Counted from the first letter of the stretch, positions 15,566 through 23,875 are shown. The stretch is DNA of 24,559 nucleotides from an uncultured Christensenella sp. (GCA_905203645.1 CAJKWP010000014.1:1-24559), one strand, 5' to 3'. Made by a program: numbers and translations. The notes: generated by a model from the letters alone, not told the origin.

Positions 15566-16282
15566 ATGAAAAAAACAAACAAAATTATAGCAATACTTGC
15601 GACTATGAGTATGCTGATAGTAAGTATTGTTATGCTTTCTGCCTGCGGAAATCAACCAAAAACAATCGAAGTGGGCAATTACACCCAACTTGTTGATGCA
15701 ATCGCAGGTGATGCCGATGTAATAAAACTTTCTTCGGATATTGTAATCGAAGATACTTTGACGATTGGCAGAAAAGTTGTGCTTGATATGAATGGCAAAA
15801 AGATTTCTAACACAGCGGACATCTGGAACGATGAAACAAATGCTTGGTCACTTGTTTCTGTACGCAAAAATGGATATCTTACAATCAAAGGTGACGGCAA
15901 ATTTGCAGCAAAAGAAAACGATTGCTATGCGGTTGACGTTATGGATGGTGGAAACCTTGTTATCGAAAACGGTGAATTTGTTGGAAACGTTTCGGCTGTT
16001 TATGTTTATGAAGGACACGCAGACATAAAAGGTGGCAAATATTCAATTCAACAATTAAACACAAACAACGTTGAAAGTGCATACGGAGCGACAATCAACT
16101 TGTACAATCAAAATGCCGATGAAAACAAAGCAACTGCTTCTATCACTGGTGGTGTGTTTGCAAACTTCAATCCAACTGATAAAACTCAAAACGCACACGA
16201 CAACTTGGTTGCCGAAGGATACGTGGCTGAATTGGTTGAAGGCACAACTGCAGATTACAGAATCGTAAAAAAAGCAAACTAA
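15566..16282 (+). CDS. Beta-helix lipoprotein
   Basis: A surface lipoprotein of unknown function, 238 residues. The signal peptide ends in the lipobox LSAC, with the modified Cys at about residue 27. The mature part has short parallel beta-helix turns (DMNGKKISN, GYLTIKGDGKF, GGNLVIENGEFVG, HADIKGGKYS, KATASITGGVFANF), each with small residues at turns, as in pectate-lyase-like folds. The C-terminus (YVAELVEGTTADYRIVKK) resembles the end module of many Firmicute beta-helix surface proteins. No catalytic residues are evident, so binding or structural roles are as likely as sugar cleavage. The gene has a strong ribosome site and a terminator with a GCAA tetraloop. Confidence 0.82.
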   Translation: MKKTNKIIAILATMSMLIVSIVMLSACGNQPKTIEVGNYTQLVDAIAGDADVIKLSSDIVIEDTLTIGRKVVLDMNGKKISNTADIWNDETNAWSLVSVRKNGYLTIKGDGKFAAKENDCYAVDVMDGGNLVIENGEFVGNVSAVYVYEGHADIKGGKYSIQQLNTNNVESAYGATINLYNQNADENKATASITGGVFANFNPTDKTQNAHDNLVAEGYVAELVEGTTADYRIVKKAN

Positions 16283-16316
16283 GCAAAAATTTTGGCAGTT
16301 TTCAATCAAAAATACT

Positions 16317-16354
16317 AAAAAAAGGAGTTCACTTGCAAAAGTAACTCCTTTTTT
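16317..16354 (+). terminator. Terminator after the lipoprotein gene
   Basis: GGAGTT, a bulged C, ACTT, loop GCAA, AAGT, AACTCC: a ten-pair stem with a GNRA-type loop, flanked by A and T runs. It faces a convergent gene and may act on both strands. Confidence 0.85.
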
Positions 16355-16360
16355 ACATTC

Positions 16361-16399
16361 AGTGCGGTGCGACAATACTTTTAGACCCAACACGGTCAT
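16361..16399 (-). repeat. Interspersed repeat, half-copy A
   Basis: Read on the minus strand it starts ATGACCGTGTTGGGTCTAAA and continues AGTATTGTCGCACCGCACT. It matches 21117-21152 and 21253-21290 with only a few differences. It sits between the lipoprotein terminator and the stop of the convergent zinc-ribbon gene. The match to copy B seems to go on into the end of that gene (GGGTGTTTCCAAAA versus GGGTGTTTTCAAAA). Confidence 0.8.
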
Positions 16400-16948
16400 C
16401 TACTTTTTGGAAACACCCTTAATTAAGCGTCCGCAGTAAGGACAGTACGCCACTTTGTTGCCAATTATTTCAACTTTTGCACCGCAACCTTCACAGGTTT
16501 CAACGCTTACATTTCCGTTGGATTTCAAAATTTCTTCACGTGAAAGTGTTGCGTTGTTTGCAGGCACAATATATTTGTTGTCCACAATTTCATATCCTGT
16601 CAAATATCTTTTTGCAACAAGTTCCTTGGCAATTTGAAGCATGTCTTGTGTGTTGCGATTGTTCAAAAATGCCAATTTTTCGATGTCTTGAATGTTATCA
16701 CTTGCAATTTGTCTGCAAAGATTTTGTTTGGATTTCAAATCGCCAAACTTTGTCCAAAGCATAGGGGAACCATAAAATCCCAAAACGACCATAACTATCC
16801 CCAAAACAAACAAAAGCACTTGCCACCATGCTGGACGTCCAGCAAAAAATACAATCAAAAGTATGCCAACAGGCAAAAAGATTGTAAAAAGCAAAGATAA
16901 TACAAAATACGTTGTGACTTTTTTGTTAATAAAGTTATTTTTGTTCAT
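16400..16948 (-). CDS. Two-helix membrane protein with C-terminal zinc ribbon
   Basis: No named family. The 182 residues start with two hydrophobic segments at about 12-36 and 41-61, joined by a short loop (GRPAWW). A cytoplasmic helical region follows (about 70-125) and resembles a small winged-helix-like segment. The C-terminus is a zinc ribbon, CEGCGAKVEIIGNKVAYCPYC, with two CxxC pairs about 15 residues apart. Proteins of this layout are common and mostly uncharacterised. The start has no Shine-Dalgarno site. The -10 box ends 9 nt before the ATG, which suggests a leaderless message. It is divergent from clpB. Confidence 0.78.
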   Translation of the reverse strand: MNKNNFINKKVTTYFVLSLLFTIFLPVGILLIVFFAGRPAWWQVLLFVLGIVMVVLGFYGSPMLWTKFGDLKSKQNLCRQIASDNIQDIEKLAFLNNRNTQDMLQIAKELVAKRYLTGYEIVDNKYIVPANNATLSREEILKSNGNVSVETCEGCGAKVEIIGNKVAYCPYCGRLIKGVSKK

Positions 16949-16957
16949 AATACAATT

Positions 16958-16986
16958 ATTATATCATACTATCGTTGTCAATACAA
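16958..16986 (-). promoter_or_regulatory. Promoter of the zinc-ribbon gene (leaderless)
   Basis: On the minus strand TTGTAT (16986-16981), 17 nt, TATAAT (16963-16958), then 9 nt to the ATG at 16948. There is no ribosome site between, so transcription should begin within about three nt of the start codon. Confidence 0.65.
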
Positions 16987-17013
16987 CAATATTTTTTGAA
17001 AAATATTAAAAAA

Positions 17014-17056
17014 TTAGCACTCTACGCTTGACAGTGCTAGCAATCTGGTGTATAAT
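17014..17056 (+). promoter_or_regulatory. CIRCE operator overlapping the clpB promoter
   Basis: TTAGCACTC-N9-CAGTGCTAG at 17014-17040 matches the CIRCE inverted repeat (TTAGCACTC-N9-GAGTGCTAA) with two changes in the right arm. TTGACA (17028-17033) lies inside it, followed by 17 nt and a perfect TATAAT (17051-17056). HrcA bound here would cover the -35 box. This is the HrcA heat-shock arrangement known for groE and dnaK operons. HrcA itself is not in the window. Confidence 0.88.
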
Positions 17057-17083
17057 AGTACAGAAAAAATGGAGGTAGATATT

Positions 17084-19666
17084 ATGAATTTTGATAAATT
17101 TACACAAAAAAGCGTTGAATGTGTGCAAAATGCGCAAAACATAGCACTTGAAAACGGAAACCAACAAATAACATCATTGCATTTGCTTTTGGCACTCGCA
17201 AACGACCATGACGGTCTTATATGGCAGATTTTGAAGGACATAAATGTCAATACACAAAAATTTGAGCAAGATTTGCAAAACGCAATATCTGCTATCGCAA
17301 AAATAAGTCCACTTGATACGGCATATCTTTCAAATGAAGCAAATTCAATTTTGACGTTTGCTCAACAAATTGCAAACAACATGAAAGATGAATATGTTTC
17401 GGTTGAACATATCTTTTTGGCTATTTTTGAAAAGGCAGACAAAAAGACTTTGCTTTTGATGGAACAAAACAACATTACAAAAAATGCGTTTGTCAAAAAA
17501 CTTGCAAGTGTTCGTGGAAATACAAGGGTAACAACTGACAACCCCGAAGGCACTTATGACGCACTCAAAAAATATGGCACAGATTTGGTCGAACTTGCAA
17601 AAGCACACAAACTTGACCCAGTAATCGGCAGGGACAGCGAAATCCGTGATGCCATCATGATTTTGTCACGTAAAACCAAAAATAATCCTGTTTTGATTGG
17701 TGAAGCGGGTGTTGGTAAAACTGCTATTGTCGAAGGCATTGCACAACGTATTGTAAGTGGCGATATCCCATCCAATTTGAAAAATCACACTGTGTTTTCA
17801 TTGGATATGGGAGCACTTGTTTCGGGTGCAAAATATCGTGGCGAATTTGAAGAAAGATTGAAATCTGTTCTGAACGAAGTCAAAAAAAGTGAAGGTCGCA
17901 TAATTTTGTTTATTGATGAACTTCACACCATCGTCGGTGCGGGCAAAACCGAAGGAGCGATGGATGCGGGTAACCTTTTGAAACCTATGCTTGCAAGGGG
18001 TGAACTTCACTGCATCGGTGCAACAACTTTGAATGAGTATCACAAATACATCGAAAAAGACCCTGCACTTGAACGTAGATTTCAAACCGTGCTTGTTGAA
18101 GAACCTACTGTTGCGGACACCATTGCAATTTTGCGTGGGCTTAAAGAAAGATACGAAGTTTATCACGGCGTAAAAATAAGTGACAGTGCACTTATCAGTG
18201 CCGCTGTGCTTTCAAACAGATACATCACAGACAGGTTTTTGCCAGACAAGGCAATCGACCTTGTGGACGAAGCGTGCGCTGTTGTGAAAACCGAAATAGA
18301 TTCTATGCCTACGGAAATGGATGAAATCAGACACAAAATGATTCAGTTGCAAATCGAAGAAACAGCATTGAAAAAAGAAACCGACAAATTGTCACTTGCG
18401 CATTTGCAAGAAATTCAAAAAGAACTTGCTGAACTTTCCGAAAAGTTCAATGCCATGAATGCAAAACTCAAAAGCGAAAAGGAAAATATCAACAAAGTTC
18501 AAGCGATAAAAGAACAAATTTCGACTGTCAACGGACAAATCGAAGAAGCACAACGTCAATTTGATTTGAACAAAGCGGCGGAACTTAAATATTCAACTCT
18601 TGCAAAACTTCAAAGCCAACTTGAAGAAGCGGAAAGCAAAGTTGATGGTGAAAAAAATCGACTTTTGCAAAGCAAGGTGACCGAAGAAGAAATCAGGCAA
18701 GTTGTTTCAAAATGGACAAAGATTCCAGTAAGCAGTTTGCAAGAAAGTGAAAAAGAAAAAATATTGCGTCTTCCACAAATTTTGCACAAACGTGTTGTTG
18801 GACAAGATGAAGCGGTCGAAAAAGTATCCAACGCAATTATGCGTTCAAGGGCAGGAGTGCAGGATCCAAATCGTCCACTTGGTTCGTTCTTGTTTATGGG
18901 ACCAACTGGTGTGGGCAAAACCGAACTTTCAAAAGCACTTTGTCAGGCACTTTTTGATGATGAAAAAAATCTTGTGCGTATTGACATGAGTGAGTATATG
19001 GAAAAATTTTCGGTTTCCAGACTTATTGGTGCGCCTCCAGGATATGTTGGATATGAAGAAGGCGGACAACTTACCGAAGCGGTTCGAAGAAAACCTTACT
19101 CGGTTGTATTGTTTGATGAAATCGAAAAAGCACATCCAGACGTTTTCAATATATTGCTTCAAATCTTGGATGATGGCAGAATAACCGATTCACTTGGAAA
19201 AACAGTTGATTTCAAAAATACAATCATAATTTTGACAAGCAACCTTGGTGCAGACGTTATTATGCAAAGCATAGAAAAAGATGGCAAAATTACAAATCAG
19301 GCAGAAGAACAAATCAAAGGTATTTTGAAACAGCATTTCAGACCAGAATTTTTAAACAGACTTGATGATATAATTTTGTTCCAACCTTTGCAAAAAGAAC
19401 AAATATTCAAAATTGTTGATATTATGCTTGAAAAACTTGCAAGCAGGCTCAAAGAGAAACAAATTGAATTGGAAGTTACTCAAAAAGCAAAAGATTTTGT
19501 AATCAACAATGGATATGACCAAGCATTTGGTGCTCGTCCACTCAAACGTTACATTCAAGATACAATCGAAACCGAAGTAGCAAAAAAGATTTTGCAATCC
19601 GATTTGCCAGCAGGTTCAAAACTTGTTGTTGATGCGGATGAGAAAGAAATCAAAGTGCTTTCTTAA
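17084..19666 (+). CDS. clpB: ATP-dependent disaggregase ClpB
   Basis: Hexameric AAA+ chaperone that, with DnaK, rescues aggregated proteins. The 860 residues comprise a Clp N domain (about 1-145), a first AAA module with Walker A GEAGVGKT at 206-213 and FIDELHT Walker B, and a long coiled-coil middle domain (about 400-530) that marks ClpB rather than ClpA. The second AAA module has GPTGVGKT at 606-613 and VVLFDEIEKAHPDVFN, and the C-terminal domain contains FGARPLKR. The start at 17084 is chosen for the GGAGG site 8 nt upstream; an earlier in-frame ATG at 17048 overlaps the -10 box and cannot be used. Control is by CIRCE. A UUCG-loop terminator follows. Confidence 0.96.
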   Translation: MNFDKFTQKSVECVQNAQNIALENGNQQITSLHLLLALANDHDGLIWQILKDINVNTQKFEQDLQNAISAIAKISPLDTAYLSNEANSILTFAQQIANNMKDEYVSVEHIFLAIFEKADKKTLLLMEQNNITKNAFVKKLASVRGNTRVTTDNPEGTYDALKKYGTDLVELAKAHKLDPVIGRDSEIRDAIMILSRKTKNNPVLIGEAGVGKTAIVEGIAQRIVSGDIPSNLKNHTVFSLDMGALVSGAKYRGEFEERLKSVLNEVKKSEGRIILFIDELHTIVGAGKTEGAMDAGNLLKPMLARGELHCIGATTLNEYHKYIEKDPALERRFQTVLVEEPTVADTIAILRGLKERYEVYHGVKISDSALISAAVLSNRYITDRFLPDKAIDLVDEACAVVKTEIDSMPTEMDEIRHKMIQLQIEETALKKETDKLSLAHLQEIQKELAELSEKFNAMNAKLKSEKENINKVQAIKEQISTVNGQIEEAQRQFDLNKAAELKYSTLAKLQSQLEEAESKVDGEKNRLLQSKVTEEEIRQVVSKWTKIPVSSLQESEKEKILRLPQILHKRVVGQDEAVEKVSNAIMRSRAGVQDPNRPLGSFLFMGPTGVGKTELSKALCQALFDDEKNLVRIDMSEYMEKFSVSRLIGAPPGYVGYEEGGQLTEAVRRKPYSVVLFDEIEKAHPDVFNILLQILDDGRITDSLGKTVDFKNTIIILTSNLGADVIMQSIEKDGKITNQAEEQIKGILKQHFRPEFLNRLDDIILFQPLQKEQIFKIVDIMLEKLASRLKEKQIELEVTQKAKDFVINNGYDQAFGARPLKRYIQDTIETEVAKKILQSDLPAGSKLVVDADEKEIKVLS

Positions 19667-19679
19667 AGGTGCAAAAATT

Positions 19680-19704
19680 ACGGGCTTTCGGGCTCGTTTT
19701 TTTT
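19680..19704 (+). terminator. Terminator of clpB
   Basis: ACGGGCT, loop TTCG, GGCTCGT forms a short stem with two G-T pairs, followed by eight T. Confidence 0.8.
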
Positions 19705-19721
19705 GTAAAAATTGTGATATT

Positions 19722-19774
19722 TTCGACAAAAATCGACAAATGGTATTGACACTAGGGCACAAATCTTTTAAACT
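19722..19774 (+). promoter_or_regulatory. Promoter with Spo0A-like boxes for the secreted paralogue 2
   Basis: TTCGACAAAAA (19722-19732) holds a perfect minus-strand TGTCGAA, followed at once by a second near-copy, TCGACAAA. Then come TTGACA (19746-19751), 17 nt and TAAACT (19769-19774), and 9 nt to the ATG at 19784, with no ribosome site. Box, spacing and leaderless start repeat those of paralogue 1. Confidence 0.65.
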
Positions 19775-19783
19775 TGCATAGCA

Positions 19784-21097
19784 ATGATGAGAAAAATTTT
19801 ATTTGCATGTATCTTAATTTTGTTATTTGGCAGTATAGCTTGTTGTGGGTATGTCTTGTGTGCAAAAGTTAACTCAACGCCAATTGTTCAAGCCGAAATT
19901 TCTTATGACCCATTCAGTGCAAAAATCAACACTGATTATTACATTGATGTCAAAACTGCTGTTGAAAATGCCAGTGACGGTGATATTATTGAAGTTTACA
20001 AAGATCAAAATTTCAATTCACCAATTTCAATTAACAAAAATATAAGTTTGAAGGCGACAAAAGATGTAACTTTAACTTGCAAGCACAGTGGAATTGAAAA
20101 TTTGTTCCAAATAGGTGCAGGCAACATTTTTTCGTTGGGTGCAGAAGACAGTTTTCAGATTATTCTTGAAGGAAAAAGCAACGCTCAAACAAGTTCTCTT
20201 GTTCAAAACAAAGGAACATTCAATATTTATCCAAACGTAGTCATGCAAAATTATTCCAATCTTTCAAAGGGTGGAGCGGTCAATGGTGGTGACGTAAACG
20301 TTTATGGTGGAGAAATTTCAAACAACACAAATTGCGATATAATTTGCGACAATTTTTCTGTTTTTGGGCACGCATCGGTTGGAAATATAGCATATTGCAA
20401 CAGTTTTTACTTATCGGACAACACAAATTTGAAAATAAATAAAATCGAACAAGCATCGTCAGATTGCCAAGTACCAGTTCTTTTTGGTACGTTGACAAAC
20501 AAAACGACGCTTGTTCTTTTTTCAAAAAATTATTCAAGTGGAACAAAGATAGTTGAATGTAGTGAGAACAATGCAAATCAGATTTTGGCAAATCTGATTT
20601 GCGACGATTGCGACCTTGAAGTTTCAAGTGGCAATTTGGTTGTTTCTGGTGGTGGCAGTGGTGGTCAAGTTGAACCTGGTGGTGACACAGGTGAGCAATG
20701 CCTTATTTTGCTTGAATGTGAAGATTTTGAAATTTCAAAATCTTTTGCAAGTTGGCAAGATTTTTGGAACACGTGCAGTCAAGAAGGTGAAACTTACGAC
20801 GAAAATATCATGTTTGATTCTGGCGACTGGACAATTACACTTTCTGGTAATATTTCGGTTGACTCTACACTTTGCTTCACACTTAATGGAAATACAATCA
20901 CTATAATTTGTTCCAAATATACAATTGTCACAACAGATGGCACAACAATGTTTTCATTTGAGTGTATGCCAAATGGATATTTGCAAATACAAAAGAATGG
21001 AAACAAGTTGCAAATTGACGGTACAGAAATATGCTCGGAAAGTGATGTAAAAGGGTGTTTTGAGTGTCCGACGAACCTTAAAATTTCGCTTACTTAA
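19784..21097 (+). CDS. Secreted cysteine-rich beta-helix-like protein, paralogue 2
   Basis: The 437-residue partner of the product at 1399-2724, alike in signal peptide (ends near VLCAK), beta-helix-like region (DGDIIEVYKDQN, NGGDVNVYGGEI, SSDCQVPVLFGTLTNKT), GGGSGG linker and terminal domain (CLILLECEDFEISKSFASWQ to the C-terminus). Most cysteines are kept in both copies, which suggests a role in folding or metal binding. The linkers differ: Asp-rich in copy 1, Gly/Pro-rich here. Two ATG codons stand in a row; the first aligns with the start of paralogue 1. Function unknown. A palindromic repeat begins 16 nt after the stop. Confidence 0.85.
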   Translation: MMRKILFACILILLFGSIACCGYVLCAKVNSTPIVQAEISYDPFSAKINTDYYIDVKTAVENASDGDIIEVYKDQNFNSPISINKNISLKATKDVTLTCKHSGIENLFQIGAGNIFSLGAEDSFQIILEGKSNAQTSSLVQNKGTFNIYPNVVMQNYSNLSKGGAVNGGDVNVYGGEISNNTNCDIICDNFSVFGHASVGNIAYCNSFYLSDNTNLKINKIEQASSDCQVPVLFGTLTNKTTLVLFSKNYSSGTKIVECSENNANQILANLICDDCDLEVSSGNLVVSGGGSGGQVEPGGDTGEQCLILLECEDFEISKSFASWQDFWNTCSQEGETYDENIMFDSGDWTITLSGNISVDSTLCFTLNGNTITIICSKYTIVTTDGTTMFSFECMPNGYLQIQKNGNKLQIDGTEICSESDVKGCFECPTNLKISLT

Positions 21098-21112
21098 GGG
21101 TGTTTTCAAAAT

Positions 21113-21226
21113 AAAAATGACCGTGTTAGGTCTAAAAGTATTGTCGCGCCGCTAGGCTTCGGAAACTTGCAGTTTCCTGCAGAATCGCTCTCTCCAATAC
21201 ATTTTACTCCCCAACAGGTCATTTTT
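21113..21226. repeat. 114-bp imperfect palindromic element (copy B)
   Basis: The ends are AAAAATGACC (21113-21122) and GGTCATTTTT (21217-21226). Pairing goes on inward with TGTTAGG against CCCAACA (one mismatch), TAAAA against TTTTA, and GTATTG against CAATAC. Inside is GGAAAC-TTGCA-GTTTCC. The left arm is the 38-bp repeat also found at 16361-16399 and 21253-21290. It lies in the convergent gap between paralogue 2 and typA and has no transposase. It looks like a MITE-like or structured-RNA element. Confidence 0.75.
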
Positions 21227-21252
21227 CTGTCCACATAAGAGCGTTTTTGGTT

Positions 21253-21290
21253 ATGACCGTGTTGGTTCTAAAAGTGTTGTCGCACCGCAC
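21253..21290 (+). repeat. Interspersed repeat, half-copy C
   Basis: Same sense as copy B, 136 nt downstream of it. It starts ATGACCGTGTTGGTTCTAAA and ends GTTGTCGCACCGCAC. It directly follows the typA terminator when read on the minus strand, as copy A follows the lipoprotein terminator on the plus strand. Confidence 0.8.
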
Positions 21291-21295
21291 GAAAA

Positions 21296-21338
21296 CAAAA
21301 AAAGGACATATTGACAAAAATTTCAATGTGTCCTTTTT
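21296..21338 (-). terminator. Terminator of typA
   Basis: AAAAAGGACATATTGA and TCAATGTGTCCTTTTT form a 16-bp stem with one wobble pair and an eight-nt loop, with a T run on the minus strand. It may also act on the plus strand. Confidence 0.85.
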
Positions 21339-21376
21339 CCATATAATCTTTGCTATCATTTGAAATTTGATTGCAA

Positions 21377-23206
21377 TCAATTTGAATTTTTCTTTTTGAA
21401 GGTTTCTCTTCCACGCATTGTGTGGTCCAAAGTTATTTTGCGCATACGCAAATTTGTTGGTGTGACTTCCAAAAGTTCGTCTTCGTCCAAATATTCCAAA
21501 CATTCTTCCAATGATGGTTTTTTGACAGGTTCCAAACGCAATGCTTCGTCGCTTGATGACGAACGTGTGTTTGAAAGGTGTTTCTTTTTGCAAACGTTGA
21601 CAACTATGTCTTCGCCCTTTGGTGTAAACCCAACAATCATTCCGCCATAAACTTGGTCACCAGGAACAATGATAAGTCTGCCACGGTCTTGTGTATAGAA
21701 AAGTCCATATTGCACGGCTTCGCCGTTTTCATAAGCAATCAAAGCACCAAAGTTGCGGTGAGCGATATTGCCTTTGTATTCTTGATATTCCAAAAAGATG
21801 TTGCTCATAACACCGTTACCTTTGGTTTCGGTCAAAAATTGATTTTTGTAACCAAATAAGCCACGAGCAGGGATGTGAAATTCCAATCTTGTGCGGTCAC
21901 CATGAGTACTCATCGAAATCAAATTACCTTTACGCATACTCAGTGCGTTCATTACGTTGCCAACACTGTCTTCGGGAACGTCAACAACCAACCTTTCAAT
22001 AGGTTCGCATTTTTTGCCGTTTATTTCTTTGAAAATAACCCTTGGCATACTTACTTGGAATTCAAATCCGTCACGACGCATGTTTTCAATCAAAATTGAA
22101 ATATGCATTTCGCCACGACCAAGCACACGGAAACTGTCGGCGCTGTCGGTGTCATAAACTTTCAAACTCAAATCTTTCATTGCTTCTTTGTAAAGTCTTT
22201 CACGAAGGTGTCTGCTTGTGCAGAATTTGCCTTCTTTGCCGGCAAATGGACTGTTGTTAACCGAAAATACCATTTCCATGCTTGGTTCACTTATTTTTAC
22301 AAATGGCAATGTTTGGATGTTGTCTTTGTCCGAAAGAGTGTCACCAATATTGACTTCGTTTGAACCAGCAATCGCAACAATGTCACCAACAGTTGCACAG
22401 TCAACAGTCACACGTTTAAGACCTTGGAAAACAAAAAGTTGTTGAACTTTGAACGTTCCTTTTTTGCTTTGGTCGTGGAAATTTGAAAATGCCACTGTGT
22501 CACCAACGCAAACTTTTCCTTGTGCAATTTTTCCAACTGCAAGTTTTCCACAATAATCGTTGTGTTCGGTTGCACTTGAAAGCATAACAAATGGTTTGTT
22601 GATATCTCCTGTTGGAGCTGGGATGTGTGAAATGATTGTATCCAAAAGTGGTTCAAAATTTTTGCCTTCTTCGTTTGGATGAAGTGAAGAAGTACCCATT
22701 CTTGCCGATGCATAAACAAATGGGCTGTCCAGTTGTTCGCTTGTTGCGCCAAGGTCAAGCAAAAGTTCCAAAACTTCGTCTGCTACTTCGCTGAGCCTTG
22801 CGTCTTTACGGTCAATCTTGTTTATTACAATGATAACCTTCAAATTGAGTTCCAAAGCCTTTTCCAAAACAAATCTTGTTTGAGGCATTGGACCTTCATA
22901 AGCATCAACAACCAACAAAACACCATCAACCATTTTCAATACGCGTTCAACTTCGCCACCAAAGTCAGCGTGTCCAGGGGTGTCAACAACGTTGATTTTT
23001 ATGCCCTTGTACATAAGCGAAGCGTTTTTGCTTAAAATTGTGATGCCACGTTCTTTTTCCAAAGCATTGCTGTCCATAACGCGGTCTTCAACAGATTGGT
23101 TGTCACGAAAAACACCGCCACATTTGAGCATTTCGTTGACAAGTGAAGTTTTGCCATGGTCAACGTGGGCGATGATTGCTACGTTCCTTATTTTTATTTC
23201 TTCCAT
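21377..23206 (-). CDS. typA: Translational GTPase TypA/BipA
   Basis: Ribosome-binding GTPase of the EF-G family, linked to ribosome assembly and growth under stress. The 609 residues have the G domain with AHVDHGKTSL near residue 15, RGITILSKNAS in switch I, DTPGHADFGGEVERV, and NKIDR. Then follow the EF-G-like domains II, III and V and the TypA-specific C-terminal domain (RMRKITLDHTMRGRETFK near the end). The start at 23206 has AAGGA upstream and agrees with the family's N-terminus; a longer reading adds 27 residues upstream of the ribosome site. Its promoter overlaps the 3' end of idi, and a strong terminator follows. Confidence 0.95.
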   Translation of the reverse strand: MEEIKIRNVAIIAHVDHGKTSLVNEMLKCGGVFRDNQSVEDRVMDSNALEKERGITILSKNASLMYKGIKINVVDTPGHADFGGEVERVLKMVDGVLLVVDAYEGPMPQTRFVLEKALELNLKVIIVINKIDRKDARLSEVADEVLELLLDLGATSEQLDSPFVYASARMGTSSLHPNEEGKNFEPLLDTIISHIPAPTGDINKPFVMLSSATEHNDYCGKLAVGKIAQGKVCVGDTVAFSNFHDQSKKGTFKVQQLFVFQGLKRVTVDCATVGDIVAIAGSNEVNIGDTLSDKDNIQTLPFVKISEPSMEMVFSVNNSPFAGKEGKFCTSRHLRERLYKEAMKDLSLKVYDTDSADSFRVLGRGEMHISILIENMRRDGFEFQVSMPRVIFKEINGKKCEPIERLVVDVPEDSVGNVMNALSMRKGNLISMSTHGDRTRLEFHIPARGLFGYKNQFLTETKGNGVMSNIFLEYQEYKGNIAHRNFGALIAYENGEAVQYGLFYTQDRGRLIIVPGDQVYGGMIVGFTPKGEDIVVNVCKKKHLSNTRSSSSDEALRLEPVKKPSLEECLEYLDEDELLEVTPTNLRMRKITLDHTMRGRETFKKKNSN

Positions 23207-23258
23207 TATTTTTTTCCTTCTTTTGTAAAGTTTTGCCCTTTTTGAAAAATACCATGCA

Positions 23259-23287
23259 ATTATATCACCAATTTTTTTCAAAGTCAA
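23259..23287 (-). promoter_or_regulatory. Promoter of typA
   Basis: On the minus strand TTGACT (23287-23282), 17 nt, TATAAT (23264-23259). The -35 overlaps the idi stop codon, so typA can be transcribed on its own. Confidence 0.7.
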
Positions 23288-23832
23288 TTATGAATGGGCT
23301 TCTGATATTGTTTGTTTTCCAATATTTTTATTACTCGTGGACAAGCGTGCAAAAACCAAGGAGTAAATGCAGTCGGATATTTTGCCATAGCTTTTGACAA
23401 AATATCAAAATCGACCCATTGCACTTTTTCAACTTCGTTTGGGTCAAACAAGATTTTTTGCGTTGGGTCATATTCCGCAAAAAAAACGTGATCGTATTCA
23501 TACTCAAAAAGCCCATTTTCAAACTTTGCAAAATATACAAATTCAAACAGGGGTTCAAGATGCAAAAGGTCTATGCCAATTTCTTGCATAGCACGTGCTT
23601 TGGCACAAAGTTCAATTTCGTCTGAATATGGATGCGAACAGCAAGCATTTGTCCAAAGTCCGCCACAGTGATATTTTTGTTTTGCTCGTTTTTGCAAAAG
23701 CATTTTGTTATCTTTTGCCACAAAAACAGAAAAGGCACGATGAAGAATGGGTTTTTCGTGTGCCTTCTTTTTTGACAAGATTTTTGTTTGATTGTCTTTT
23801 GTGTCAACGCAAATAACGTATTTGTTTTCCAT
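23284..23832 (-). CDS. idi: Isopentenyl-diphosphate delta-isomerase, type 1
   Basis: Nudix-fold enzyme that interconverts isopentenyl and dimethylallyl diphosphate for isoprenoid synthesis. The 182 residues keep the metal and catalytic set by alignment to the Escherichia coli enzyme from memory: H25, H31 (HRAFSVF), C65 and H67 in LWTNACCSHP, E84 in AMQEIGID, and the Glu pair E110/E112 in LFEYEYD. AAAGGAAA precedes the start. Many Firmicutes use the unrelated flavin-dependent type 2 enzyme, so the type 1 form is of some interest. It lies upstream of typA on the same strand and divergent from nth. Confidence 0.93.
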   Translation of the reverse strand: MENKYVICVDTKDNQTKILSKKKAHEKPILHRAFSVFVAKDNKMLLQKRAKQKYHCGGLWTNACCSHPYSDEIELCAKARAMQEIGIDLLHLEPLFEFVYFAKFENGLFEYEYDHVFFAEYDPTQKILFDPNEVEKVQWVDFDILSKAMAKYPTAFTPWFLHACPRVIKILENKQYQKPIHN

Positions 23833-23875
23833 AAGATTTCCTTTTTGTTTTGTTCAAAAATTTTTGACAGAAAAA

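Noticed and set aside
16055..16399. Minus-strand 114-residue frame starting MTVLGLKVLSHRT.
   Set aside because: It starts in the repeat, runs through a terminator hairpin and overlaps the lipoprotein gene; no ribosome site. The similar short start at copies B and C comes from the repeat itself.
21113..21223. Minus-strand small peptide frame (MTCWGVKCIGE...) inside the palindrome.
   Set aside because: No ribosome site or promoter; better explained as part of the palindromic element.
21113..21226. Integron attC site, because the palindrome contains GTTAGGT and an AAC-ending partner.
   Set aside because: The boxes face the wrong way (GTT on the left, AAC on the right; attC has the reverse), one box misses the consensus, and no integrase or cassette array is present.
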